Source: Baylisascaris procyonis (taxonomy: Eukaryota; Nematoda; Chromadorea; Rhabditida; Ascarididae). From it: DNA of 64,000 nt. Positions 14,655 to 33,900 of this stretch are shown in pieces; the first letter of the stretch is position 1, and every line of letters starts with the position of its first letter. Made by a program: the position numbers and the translations under genes. The stretch covers positions 7,153,501-7,217,500 of the forward strand of contig JAZARR010000146.1 in NCBI GenBank assembly GCA_037389465.1, given 5' to 3'. The notes under the pieces are model-generated. The model saw only the letters and a list, made by a program, of their open reading frames with translations. It was not told the DNA's origin and did no database searches.

Positions 14655-14805
14655 AGCATGTGTCTGTGCCTCTGTGCCTACGTGTATGCGTGTGTACGTG
14701 TGTGCATATGTGTGTGCGTGTGTGTATCTGTATGTGTGAATATGTATGTATTTGTGCGTATATGTGTGTACGTGTATATGTGTATGAGTGTATGCGTGTT
14801 GAAAT
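14655..14805. repeat. Imperfect TG-rich simple sequence
   Basis: About 150 bp of TG/TATG repeats (TGTGTGCGTGTGTGTATC and similar). The minus-strand frame through it is a run of H, T, I and Y with no protein meaning. Confidence 0.85.
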
Positions 14806-15803
14806 ATGCACTCTGTTATTAGACAGCGTTAAGTGTACGGCTAATTAGAGCTGAAAGCTGAAAGAAATGGTCCATCGAGATGAGCACACCACTCTCGAAG
14901 TGAAAGTACGCGCATTGTTGCTGCGAATCCAAGATTAGCGCTGAAGTGTTACTGCTATCCAAGGCGGTTTCCTTTCAAAATCGCCATTTAATCAAATAAA
15001 AACGCGCCCAACAACACTTCTATGATATCAGTGGTCGCATTCTCCAGAATCCCCACTGCTGTGCTCTATCGCATCCAACACGCACACACATACACACATT
15101 CAAATTGTGGACATGATTCCTATCTATCTCTCACGCTTGTCTCGCTTATTTGTCCGCTTATTCGCATCAATGCCCACTATACGTACGTATCCTCTATCAG
15201 TATGCACCCCAATAACTGCATTTCAAAAATAATAATATCCTCCTTCAACATTCTTTCGAATAGGGCGAATCGTTCGTCGAATATAAAGGCTCTGAATCAA
15301 TATTAAAGTAATAACGTTTTTTTGTGCATTTCGGCTTTGCCTATGAGATCTCCATTTATCTGCTCGGTAATTTCAATTGTGAACAACTAAAAAAGCTTGA
15401 CGATAAAAAATGATGGACTATTTCATGCCGTTGATAGCCAAGATAGCCCAGATCTTTAGTAAATTCCAAATGAAATTTGTTGTGATAAGCTGAGCATTTG
15501 AAATGCTGCGAAAAGTTCTTCTGTTGTCCAGTAAACTTTTCAGAGAGTTCTAGACAAAGTTATACATCGCCATAAAAGAGGAACGACTTCCGGAAGAAGC
15601 TCGTACATATCAGAGCGACACCTAATGCAAAAAATAGTCCAGGCGCTACCCAGCATCGGAAGCAGAAAAATTGCAACCGTTCTATATTAGGCAAGAATAC
15701 TTTTCTGACTTCTAATAGCTCAGAATAGAAAAGGTTTCAGTAAAAGCTGGGACTGGCTTCAATCATAAGATCGACTTATCTCATTCATGCTGAGTGAAGA
15801 TTC

Positions 15804-15882
15804 ATCTCTCCTCCCCCCCAAATCCTTCAATTCCTCCAAGAGTTGCAGTTCGCCAGATTTCTCTCCTCTCTCCCTTCTATAT
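15804..15882 (+). promoter_or_regulatory. CT-rich tract, possible promoter element
   Basis: Two pyrimidine blocks (CTCTCCTCCCCCCC and TTTCTCTCCTCTCTCCC) stand out from the AT-rich surroundings. A similar tract precedes the MIC60 gene, which is the reason for suspecting a promoter here. No downstream gene was recognised. Confidence 0.25.
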
Positions 15883-16057
15883 ATTTGCTAATCGAGCGCA
15901 ACACTTAAAAAACGATTGAGTCGATGCTACTGATGCTATAGTAGTAAGCGCATACTCGGCAACCTCAACCAAATTGTTGCTACGCATTTTGAATGCAATG
16001 GTGCCAAAGATGTATAAAGTTGAAGACGAAAATGCGAGATGACTCAAAACAGATAGT

Positions 16058-16340
16058 GAGGGGAGGAGGGCGGAGAAAGGGGGGGGGGGGGGAGGGTGGG
16101 ATGGAGGAGGGGACTGCGAGGTGAAGTCGGCAAGCGTAAGGTGCCTCGAGAGAGTGCATGGCAGCACGAAGTGAATGCCGTTCGTTGGGCATCCGATATG
16201 CTCCACTCGCGTTTCCTTTTATCACGCGATTGGCTGCCTTGAAATGATGAATTGACGACCTCAAGAGGGTGTTGTTTCCTCACTTCACAATTATCAAAAT
16301 CCCCACAACGGGTCACGCCTAGCCTATTGCTTCCGATAGT
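16058..16340 (-). promoter_or_regulatory. G-rich block and GC-elevated region, possible minus-strand promoter
   Basis: 16058-16111 has many G tracts, including a run of 14 G at 16079-16092 followed by AGGGTGGG, so it could form a G-quadruplex. On the minus strand it is a CT-rich tract like the one before MIC60. Next to it is a GC-elevated segment with a CCAAT-type sequence (GATTGGCTG, about 16228-16236). The long minus-strand frame through it gives a proline-rich low-complexity end and is probably not a protein. Confidence 0.3.
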
Positions 16341-22662
<6,322 letters not shown>

Positions 22663-22855
22663 ATTATTCAGCCGTTAACATGTCTTATTAAGCATTCATT
22701 AAGCGTTTTTTTCCCCCGTAACTCGCTTTATTAATTGCTCAAGCCGATCGCATTTCCACATCACACGACTTATTCGATTACTTCATCAAGAGGGCTATGC
22801 TATATAGGAAATTGACTGAAGTTCAAAGGGGTTCCGCGATCCATGATTCTTATCT

Positions 22856-22963
22856 ACATTATTTAAATAATGCATTAAAAATATTTAAATAAAAATATTT
22901 GAATTTAATACATTATTTAAACAATGTATTAAAAATATTTTAAAAAAATATTTAAATTTAAAT
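22856..22963. repeat. Two-copy AT-rich tandem repeat, 54-bp unit
   Basis: ACATTATTTAAATAATGC starting at 22856 recurs 54 bp later as ACATTATTTAAACAATGT, each followed by ATTAAAAATATTT. The copies are diverged and partly self-complementary. Confidence 0.7.
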
Positions 22964-23402
22964 CAGAAATTAAAAACATTTAAATAAGCCTCTCTTTATC
23001 TTTTTCCATTTAAATAAGCGTCCCACCTTTAAACGTTAAAATCGTTCAAAGTTATGAATATATTTTTGCAGAGTTAAGCATACAGCAATGTCAAATACTT
23101 TTTTTTTCAACGGAAGAATTTTTTTTTCACGTTTGCAAATATTTCTTGAAATTTCATTAAGCATCACCGATAAAATTAATTACCATTCCTCTTTCGAAGA
23201 AAGCTATTCGTAATTTTTTTTTTTTTTTTTTTTAAGGTAACGACTAATATATTTACAACAACAACACGGCCAATACGCTGAGCAATTTGTGAAGATGATC
23301 AAACTGATTTTCCAACGAGTGCATTATTAGTACTATTCCGCTTATTGCATTTTGGCATATTTTGTGGTGCTTATTGGATTTCTCAAATGCAACAGTGCTG
23401 TC

Positions 23403-23476
23403 GCAAATTGCAAATGCAACATTGCGCTTGCAAATTGCAAATACAACATTGCGCTTGCAAATTGCAAATACAAATT
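23403..23476. repeat. 27-bp tandem repeat, 2.7 copies
   Basis: The unit begins GCAAATTGCAAATRCAACAT and continues TGCGCTT. Copies start at 23403, 23430 and 23457 (the last partial). The period is nine codons, so frames through it give a periodic peptide, but I see no gene around it. Confidence 0.9.
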
Positions 23477-24076
23477 ACATTGTGAACGTGCAACGAGTGT
23501 CGACAGATTGCACTGTAGATTTGAATACGGCTAACTACTGCCCGTTGGTGTGCAGCAAAATAAAGCAGTAAATTTGCAATGAATAAAGCAGTAATTTACT
23601 ATAATATATGCTGTTTGAAGGGTTTAAAGTGTTGAAGAGTGCATATTGCTATTGAACATCACCCCACTCTATTTCAAACAGTGTGTATGCAAGCGTTGTC
23701 CAGTCTTTGCAAGTTATAAGCTTCAACGATTTTCGTTTTGCAGCCAATATATTAGACGCACTCTTAACGCGCAAAACTGTACTCTTAACAGAAATAGTGC
23801 ATTTGCGTCATCGATCAATTACGTAATTCTTGTCAGTAAGAAAATCACTCGAATTGCCACCCACATAAAATCGACAACACGTGATTTTGTGATGTTATCA
23901 AAAATTTTTACTTTCTTAAGCAGACGATTTTCTCTCTCTCTTTTTTTTTTCTTCTAGAAGATAGATGCGACACGTTAGACGATGGCTTTATATTTTTTTT
24001 TTCTTTACTTAAAAATGAAAATTCTTTTCTAGCATTTAGTCGACTTTCAACGGCTCCATGAAGCAATCGCCGAATT

Positions 24077-24971
24077 ATGAATGCAGGAACTTCTAAATTA
24101 AGACGCTATGGTGGAAGGAATTTCGACGTGATCGGAAACTCCGAGCAGGTTCTACATTCCAATACCTCTTTTTTTTGCTGTTGAACGTTATTGTTGAAAA
24201 TTATTCTCAATTAGTCAGTGTTTCTTAAGTAACTCTTATTTTCTGTAACAATTTGTTTCTTCCACATCAATTCAAGGAGAATATTTTGAACATCATATTG
24301 TTTGGTGCTGTATTTATTAGTGTTTGTAGTCAAACATCTCATGCAGAGTCATTCATCTTATCGAGAAGGAAACTCAAAAAGGGAACTTTTTAGTATAGAT
24401 GTTATCATTAGAATAGCCCAAAGTTTCCAATGAAACTGCTGACTGCCTCAAGTAGAATGCAGTATTTTTTTATTGTATAAATCTAAAAAGATGTGTTTTT
24501 GAAACTGAAATTCAAACCAAAAAGTATAAGAAAGAGAAGAGGCTGTGACGAAGGAGTTATAATTTTAATTTCCTTGGACACAATCAACCGAACTGAATGA
24601 ATATCAATGAAGGGATAAGTATTTCCTCTTGAATAGAAAATGTTTCCGCTTTTTTGATTGCTCGTCTTTAGGATGAGGTAATATCGCCACAAGGGATGAG
24701 CGATCAGCAACGATTTTTCGACTCGAGAGCCTATCGTTGTTGTTTTTCGATTTTTCACGCAAAAATCGGTACATTCGTCGTAGTGACACTCGTCTTTCAT
24801 GAAATTGTAATTGGTCAGTTTAAATTTTCTTAATCGCTTTCACACAAATTGTGTTAGCCAAAAGGCAACATAAACATTATAACCTATAAAGACAACATAT
24901 AAAAGTATATATAGCATATATATATATATATGAAACCAGGCACTAAGGCATGAAACCAGGCATATGAAACC

Positions 24972-25029
<58 letters not shown>

Positions 25030-26604
25030 GAATGAAACCACAGGCACTAAGCTTCCTTTTTCAGGAATTCTTTATCTTCTTTCTCGGGATGAGATCAAAT
25101 ATAGCAGCTTTAATGCACGCTTCATTATTGTCTTCTTGTGTCGCCTATTACAACTGCCTTTTGCTGGAGTTATGTATATGGCGCTTTGGCTGCAAAAACG
25201 AATGCTTATTTTGCCGTTCGCCGTTTCACAGGTGAAACGATTTTTCCTCAGCATTAAAGCATGTGTGCAATAATTCTTGTATGTATCAAAGAAGTAAAGG
25301 TATATCGCACATAGCACTATAGTATGTCTGTTTTTCGTTTTTGCTTCAGAATATTATTTATGAACTGATTGGATGTTTTTTTTCCCCAATTTTCATTTAA
25401 AGTGGTTTTGAGAAATTATTTTATTTCACTACTTGCTCATGGGCTCATATTTTTATTTAATCACTTTTACAAAAATAATAGAATTTTTCATTATTCCCAG
25501 TAAACTTGTATAGTATAGAAAATCTTTACTTTGCAGTTAACATTGGGATGTTTCGCTGATATTTCATCTTTGATTATGGTCGTTAGCGAATTCGAGGAAT
25601 CTCGCTCATGGTTGCCGTTCAGCGGCTCTTGGCAATGGCTCAATCTTGTTCTTCCGCTATTTATTTACACTATTCTTGTGGTATGCATTATTACATCAAA
25701 TAGTCGTAATTTTTGTGATATTTGCTTATTTAAATTCACTCTTATTCAATAGAAAAAGTGCTATTAAATATAATCAACTTAATTGGATTTTTTGCTACCT
25801 ATAAACGATAATTTCAATGATTGGTTGTGAAAATATGCTGGAAAAAAAAATAGTATTTCGAAGAAGATCACATACATTAGATGATCTCCACTATTTTTTT
25901 TATTACGGTGTTTACGAATCTCGTTTGATGCACTTCTTATGTGCTTTTATTTAAAATGCATTCTATTGATGTTACTTTAAATATTCACTACAATATTACC
26001 GTGAAAAGAAATTTTTTCATTATCTTTGAAATTAAAGTGATTTCGTTTATAAATTCAAAGATTCTCCTTTAAATGAAAGTTTATTGGAGCCCACTAAGCA
26101 GAGTTCTGATCTTTTCGATTATTTTAGCACATTAATTTCATTTGAATGCTTCACTCTTAACATCTTTTTTATGATCTTAATGTTTATATAAATCCACATT
26201 CAAAGATTACGGATCAACGTAAATCATATTAGTATAGGAGAAGCCAACATACGATATACACCGCACCAATGAAATTTCAGAAATGCTTCTCGAGATGGAG
26301 TTGTTGAACGGGTTGGCACACACTTAATATACGCATATGTGCATATGTAAGACTTTCCCATAGATGCGTTCAATGATATACGCTTGCTGAAGCATATAAA
26401 AATCATTACTCTCCATATAAATTATCCCATAATGAATTACTATTAGTACATCTTCAGGTGTGCCTTATGGCAGTGCTGTATCAGTGCTCAGTGTACTTCC
26501 GCGATAGAGGCGCTCATGAACGCCGCCGGAAGCAGATGAAAGAGCACAATGAGTTGGAGCTCGCGCTTGAACGGGTCGACGAAGTTCAGGAGCCAATTGG
26601 CTAG
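24077..26604 (+). CDS. Small multi-pass membrane protein, unidentified
   Basis: Three exons are well supported: 25065-25231 (acceptor TTTTTCAG, donor CAG|GTGAAA), 25537-25680 (acceptor TTTGCAG, donor GTG|GTATGC) and 26458-26604 (acceptor ATCTTCAG, stop TAG). Their phases agree. Together they encode about 151 residues with three hydrophobic segments: RFIIVFLCRLLQLPFAGVMY, LILPFAVSQLTLGCFADISS, and WLNLVLPLFIYTILV running on into VCLMAVLYQCSVYF. A charged cytoplasmic-looking tail follows (RDRGAHERRRKQMKEHNELE) and ends in EPIG. A tentative first exon is 24077-24110 (MNAGTSKLRRY plus one base, phase 1), which fits the phase of exon 2. Its donor G|GTGGAA is weak, so the true start may differ and a further helix may be missing. 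The layout resembles small tetraspan proteins (MARVEL or LAPTM type), but I see no signature and do not assign a family. Confidence 0.65.
24907..25029. repeat. AT microsatellites with a duplicated 18-bp flank
   Basis: AT dinucleotide runs at about 24915-24932 and 24972-25029. The sequence ATGAAACCAGGCACTAAG occurs at the first run, again in part at 24950-24963, and once more with two extra bases just after the second run (25031-25051). This looks like local duplication spread with the microsatellite, and it sits immediately before the exon acceptor at 25064. Confidence 0.75.
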
Positions 26605-28374
26605 CAATTTCATGAACTCGCCCACAATTCCGACGATTGTCTTTTGTATCTGGAGATGCATACTGTTGATCGTTTCCTCCTGATCTGTTATCTATCATAT
26701 TTCTCTAATTTTTTTCTTCTATCTGCAAAATATTGATCGACACCAATCAGAATTGCTTCAACGAGAAAGCTATCGAACCAATGGCCAGATGTAACGAATT
26801 TTAATCCGATATATGAGAAATCTTAACTTAACCGAATAATTTCTTTAGATTTTTTTTTTTTTTTTGATTGAAAGTTCTTGATGGCTTTTTATAAATTGGC
26901 ATTCGTGTTTATAGAGGTACTTAAATTATTTTGTTTACTATTTTAAAGTTCCATCCTCTAAGATGAATGAGATCTTTATGAGGTGTATCTATCACTCTAA
27001 TAATCCCTTTTTTTTTTGTTGCGAAATCGATGAGTGCATCTTTCATCTATATATGTTATATATAAATGTACGTTATCTATATCGATACTTCTATTTTTAT
27101 TTGTATTATTATTTCTCTTTCTCTTACATTTCCAACGTGACTCCTCACACTTTTTAAAGTGGACACTTATTTTTGTAGGCAAGCAACAAATCGAGAGAAG
27201 AGATCTTTCATTGGTCTCCTTAGAGAGTGTTGATAGGCGGTTTTACGCGATATCAGATGGGAAATCCATAAATCCATTTCTCATTGATCATAAATTCGTC
27301 CATTGTTTCGATAAAGAATCGACGAGCTGGCATTGCATATATTTATTTATAATTCCGTATATCCGTCTAATTGCTTAAATACGGATCAAATTGAATAGTG
27401 CCAATAGTGAATTATTTGCTAGTTAGCCGAGCCGAACAATTGCACGGTCGTGATGTTGAATCGTTCGGAAAGTTTTTTTAGAACTTACAGTTTAGTTACG
27501 ATTCGGTGAATTGGAACGGAACTTGCTTTGTTATAGAGTAACCTCATAATACAATGACATATAAAATGAAATAAAATTTTTTGGGTGGATGATGATGGCA
27601 CTGAAAAGATCGCTATATCGTTCTTTCTGGGAAATTTTATCCTACTTTCGTCGAAAAATGTCCCTTGTATTTCATCGGAAGTGTTGCGATGTGGCATAAC
27701 TCTTTCCACATTACATCCGCCCTATATTATTATCGTTTTACGCAGCAAATTACGCATTTTTACGTTAGCAGTAAAGAGAGAGTTATCTAGGCCACTCTAT
27801 AGGTTTGTGGCTATTAGGAACTACTGGGAGCCACATTGCTTTATTCCATTTCACTATACTATAATAACTTTTTTTTTCACTGTTCTCTACTGTTAGTGAA
27901 AATTGTAATGCATCTCTATTCTGTATTTGTTTATATATTCTAAACCACTTAATTTGCATTTTTTTTTCTTTAATTGATGATATCTATATTTTTTAGACAA
28001 AAAAACAAATAGCTCGGCTATTGTGCCCAAGCTGTGTTAGCAATGGTGCTTTGCATAAGTCTATATTTATTGTTTTGTTTCGTTGAGAAAATTCTGCGAA
28101 TTGAAATTGTGCATAAAATTAATTTCGAATTTTTGTCACTCGAATAACATGCATTTAATAAGTGATAAATCCTAACATTAATAATAAATCCCGACAATAA
28201 TAAATCTTGAAATCCGGATACTTATCAAATCGTTACAGCTTATTTATTTCCAGATTCCAGCACTCTTAAATATTTATAAACTCTAAACTATACATTAATT
28301 ATGAAGCGATCTCTAAAAGAGATTTCATTAATGTTTTATTTGCGTTCTACTCTTCAACCTCGTTAGCAATTCGT

Positions 28375-28413
<39 letters not shown>

Positions 28414-28964
28414 TTTCCAATTGAAACTGTATGCAATAAGCGTTGTTATTAGTGGTTATAATTGAAACATAAGTTACTATAAGTTTACTAGCTAAGCGTT
28501 TCATATTTATTGCGTTTAACGTATTGAAACTTCCTATAAGCACTATGGTTGAGACGACGAAAGAAAGAAAAAAAATAAAAGCGTATTACGGAATCGTTCT
28601 CTACGTGTGCATGTATCAGTCTATATATGCATACATAAATGCCAAAAAAGGTTAACGACGATTGAAATTGAAGACATCGAAACAAAAAAGGCTGAATATC
28701 TCATTATTTTCGAATTGAAAGAGATGTGAGGAAACATGTTGACAAATATAGTAAGGAATGTGATCAGCATGAATACGTCAATTTATGAATAGCTTGTTGA
28801 GGTGATGAACTAGGTCAAATACAAAGAAATGACCGCAAATATCACATGGAATTCCAGTTTTTCTTGTCAATCAAGGATTTGAAAGGTATAATGGCCGAAA
28901 TACTTCATTGAATAAACTGATGCAATGTCGTGAAGATATGAATTCGAATTGTTGACGTGTGCAG
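26605..28964. other. Intergenic stretch, no gene recognised
   Basis: AT-rich. Plus-strand frames near 27034-27378 and 27585-27896 are open but have no family features or paired splice sites. The (TTTA)n repeat at 28374-28416 is listed separately. Confidence 0.4.
28374..28416. repeat. (TTTA)n microsatellite, about 11 units
   Basis: An uninterrupted TTTA tetranucleotide run. Confidence 0.95.
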
Positions 28965-29440
28965 GAAGGCCTGTCTGCAATGTCTTATGGAAAGGCGATC
29001 GGAGATTGATTCCATCCCTGTGTGACGGAAGCCATCGATTTACACCTTGTGTAGCAGAGCGACCATTAGCGAAAGGATGATGAACGGATTCGTTTCTCTC
29101 GCCGACGTGGCACACCTTGCCTGTCCAAATGAGCAAGAATGTAATGGATTCCCATTTTATGGCCCTTTCACTGATCACGTTCTGGTTGGTCGACAGATAC
29201 TACGACCATCTAAGTTTGACTCCTCTGTTAGGGTTCATGCGACTGACTGACAAGGTCGAGTTCGACTGCTCAAAGAGCTTTTCTTTTGCAGCAATTTCAA
29301 ATCGGAAATTCGACACGATTACTTGCAACTCGAATTTTGCACCTATTGTTGGCAAGTTGGAGACTGTAATTACTCCGGCTGAAATTCAATGTTCGGCGGA
29401 TCGGCGACAATTGCGCAACGAGGAGCGCCGTTGGTAGTAA
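28965..29440 (+). other. GC-elevated, coding-like block, possibly a decayed gene
   Basis: This block has clearly more GC than its flanks. It begins after a GTGTGCAG acceptor-like site and is open in successive plus-strand frames with cysteine-rich stretches (RPVCNVLWKGDRRLIP, then ACPNEQECNGFPFYGPF, then VEFDCSKSFSFAAISNRKF), ending at a TAG at 29438-29440. The frame changes once at a GACT tandem duplication (29241-29251). I recognise no domain. A 103-codon frame is also open on the minus strand, so the strand is uncertain, and chance open frames are common in GC-balanced DNA. Confidence 0.25.
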
Positions 29441-29796
29441 TGATTTGATAGGTAAAAAGCGACGTTCCAGGAAAATTATTTTTATGGTGGATGAAAATAG
29501 AAAAATCAAACCCTTCGAGGATAATGACGATGTGGATTAACGAATAAGCAGACATAAAATCGTATGGCTTGGATATGAGCATTTCAATTCTGATATTCTA
29601 ACGGTTGAACCATCTCAAAGATAAACTTTTGCCACATTGGTGATATACTAATGCTATTGAGTAGAAAATAGCAAATACTGATATTTGTGGCACTTGAAAC
29701 GAATGATTTCTTAGTTACTTTTCTTTTCTTTTTTTTTTTTTTTTTGCTCATTTCTTCGAGTTATTTGCTTGCCGTTCGTTGTCGAATATTTTGCAG

Positions 29797-30561
<765 letters not shown>

Positions 30562-30856
30562 AATTCACTTCAAGTTTACTCGATTAGGTTTGGTTACCTA
30601 AATTCGAGATAATCCGATATTTGACATAAACTATGACTCAATGAGAGAATTGATATAGGAATCTCACCTCAAAAATATTAGCGGATTGGAAAGCGCTGCT
30701 TATTATTTATTGACCAATAATGCGTCTGCAATTTTTCATTTAAAGTTCGGAAGTTTTCTGACACTGTCGGGTATAATTGGCCAAGTGTGGAATTAGTTGG
30801 TAGCGCGAATATGTACGCAATAATATCTGCGTTGAATTAGGGGAACATAACGCGTC

Positions 30857-30935
30857 CTTGTTGTCCAGCATTTCTTCCTCCCTCTTCCTTCTCCTCCCCC
30901 AGCTCTCCAACCTTCGCCCCCCGCCTTTCCTCATA
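30857..30935 (+). promoter_or_regulatory. CT-rich tract, probable promoter of the MIC60 gene
   Basis: A dense pyrimidine block (TTCTTCCTCCCTCTTCCTTC, then CTCCCCCAGCTCTCC, then CGCCCCCCGCC) lies 59-137 bases before the MIC60 ATG and after the stop of the ISD11-like gene. Position and composition suggest a TATA-less promoter. A CTTACCAG site at 30977-30984, 10 bases before the ATG, could serve as a trans-splice acceptor. Both readings are inference. Confidence 0.45.
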
Positions 30936-30993
30936 TATCTGGATGTGCGGTGAAAATTTCACTGAATCTTTGTTCGCTTACCAGTAGTGCTAT

Positions 30994-33900
30994 ATGAGTG
31001 CAATATTTAGTCCAAAAGGAAGAAGTCTCGTAAAGAAGTTGGTCATAACGAGCGCTGTAATAACTGGAGCTACCGGAAGTGTTGTTGCATATTCATACGT
31101 CGATCCGTCATTTCGAGCCCAAATCGAAGAACTCATACCATATTCAAAAGAGTTTTTCGGTCGTACTATCGGTGGATCTTCCCTAGAGTAAGTTATTGCA
31201 CTCTTAAAATATAGATGCGCATAATTGCACTAGACGAGGATAATTTGTTCTGTAAAATTACGCTTTACACATTTGCTGCATTGTATCTCTAATCGGTAAA
31301 TAAAATTTTCCTTCCCACTTTTTTGTTTATTTAACAACAAAATGTGTTAGAAGTCATGTTAGGGTATTGGCTATCTTATCGCCTTCCTTACTAAGCAATA
31401 TTTATGCAGTATTAATGAAGCATGAAGTTTGTACAGTTGAAAAATTATTTCCCAACGGAGTGAAAGAGGTTATCTTTGTTCGTTTTAAGGCAGACAAAGC
31501 AACAGATGAGTGATCTGAAAGATCGTGTTATGAGGGTAATACCACAACCGAAGAAGAAGAAAAGCGAAGAGGTGGAGAAGCCATTGTTGAAGATTTCTCC
31601 ATTGCCACCTATACCGAAATCATCTAAAACAAATGCGGTCGTGGATCCGGTAGATGTGACGGCCCTTCCCGAAGAAATTCGACCACATGGTGTAATCAGT
31701 AGCGAATTTCGCGCAAAGAAAAATAGAGGTATGTGTCTATCTATAATTTGTTCTTTTTTTAGTAAGACGACGATTACATGGGAAGTTGGTCTCTTATCTA
31801 GTCCCTTTTGTTTTATCGCGTTAGAGGGGTTGGAATGTGGAAGGTGGAGTATGCTGCATGGGTGAAAGCTATTTTATGCAATTCGACAGTCCCGCATCCT
31901 CGTTTGATGAACGAAGTGCCCTTCCTCCTTCAAAGCTTTCAATTTGCCTCTCAGCTTCGAAAAGAAATGCTTTTGGGTTTGGAGCCTTCAAAAGTATTCA
32001 TTTCAGTAGTTTCTTCTTTTTTTTTTTGAAGATATCAGTGCCGGTTAGCAACCAAATAGACATGCTGAATTGAAAGTGAAAAATAAGGGCCGAATTTTTT
32101 AGTTTTTTTTTTTTCCAAAGAGCATGTTTGTAGTCATGTCACCTCGAGGCATAAATATAGTAATTTCTAAACGACATCAGTGCTTTTGCATTTATAAATT
32201 GATTCTATTTAGAGTTGGAGAGTTCTCTTAAGGCGGCATTAGCCTCCTCAACTACAAAGGTGCAGGCAGCAACCGATGCTAAGGTAGCTACAATTGCGGC
32301 TATAAACGAGCACTCTAGTTTGATGAAAAAGAACGTCGATGATGCACAGGTTTTCATTTTTTTTTAAGTTATAGTTTGTGAAGTATAGAAGGAATCTTCC
32401 TAGTTTTGGATGGGTCATTTCCAGATGTGGTACACAGTTTTTTTTTTCTTCCTTACCGTTTATCAGCATCAGTTTGCTCAACCGGAAACTGCCTGTTCAA
32501 ATAGATCCACGTATCGTTCACTATTGCACTTGCTTTTCATGGTTCTTTTTAATTTCTTCCTAGTAGTTTGTATTTTTCTATATATAAACCTCGTTCTATG
32601 CACATTTTTTGATTGCATTCATATTTTATTTGTTTATAGCATGCGGATTGGGAGAAAGTAACAAAAGCATTGGAGAGAGTTGAGAAATTAAGTCGAACGG
32701 ATTCTGCTGATGAAATTGATGCTAGAAACTATTTGGATAATGTTCGTAAGGTTTGTTGATATTCTTCGATTGTTGTTTGTTCTTTTATTCTTTTCAATTT
32801 GTAAGGAATGTTGATTGCGTCGCATTCTTGTTATGCGTTACGATCGCTTAAAAATGATAGTGTTACAGGTTTGTGCGTTGCACTAGAGAAATGAATTTTT
32901 TTTGCACAGAAAAGGATTTTTACGTATGCTAAGTTGATGTTACCAATGATAGTAATAGCCAACTGCTTTCGTATAGTATTTGGTTCTTCTTTCATGTCTC
33001 ATTTCCAAATGAATTGACAGTGGGGTGGTGTTAATCTCAGTTGATATGAAATTGCAATAGAAGACAGCTGCTTTTCGACAAAATTCACCGGCAGAAGCAA
33101 ATGTGAAATGAGGCTAATGCGGGAAATTTGGAGTTTCTGTCTGAGTAGTGAAAGGAATGCTTTCTGAATATGCAAGGTTTAATTCTTATGTCATTTATTC
33201 CCATAGAGATAGTTCGGATTGGAAAATAACTTACCCGAATCTGATATTACTTTAACTTTCCGTTTTTTGTTGTAATTCTCGGTGGTATCGCAAAAATGGT
33301 CGACGAGGCATAGGTGAGGAGAGGGTATTGAATTAAGACAATGGTTTTTCTGCAGCTCTTGCAAAAGAAATACAAGTTTCTCAGTGTTCTCCTCCTCCCT
33401 CCTGCTCATTCGAAATTTACTATTAAAAGTTTCATAGGAAAGTTTGAAACTGTTTTCCTCATTTATTAATTGTCCTCATGCAGTCGATGTTGAAATGATC
33501 GCTCTTTCTCGTTCTAAAAGTCGCCTAAATACTATATAGAAGAACGTAGATAATTAACTGAAAAATATTATCGAAAGGTAGTAAGTGAAGGACGTGCATC
33601 TGATGTGACCCGTCACAATCCGTTGTTGGCGAATGCGACTGAGACGGTCAACAAGCTTGGACAACAGCTGGACGAATTAAATGTGCTGGTACAGAGGGCA
33701 CGTTCAGAGAGTCGAATTATGAATCAGTACAAAGATTTAATTGAGAAAAGCCGGCAGCAATTTGCGCAGGAACTCAAATCCATCTTGCCGAATGTTGACA
33801 TTCATGCAAAAGGTTGGCTTCTCCTCAGTTTTTAGTTTGTAGATATGTTTGGTAATTTGTAGATATTATATTTTACTCTTCTCAGACCCTTCTTCATAGA

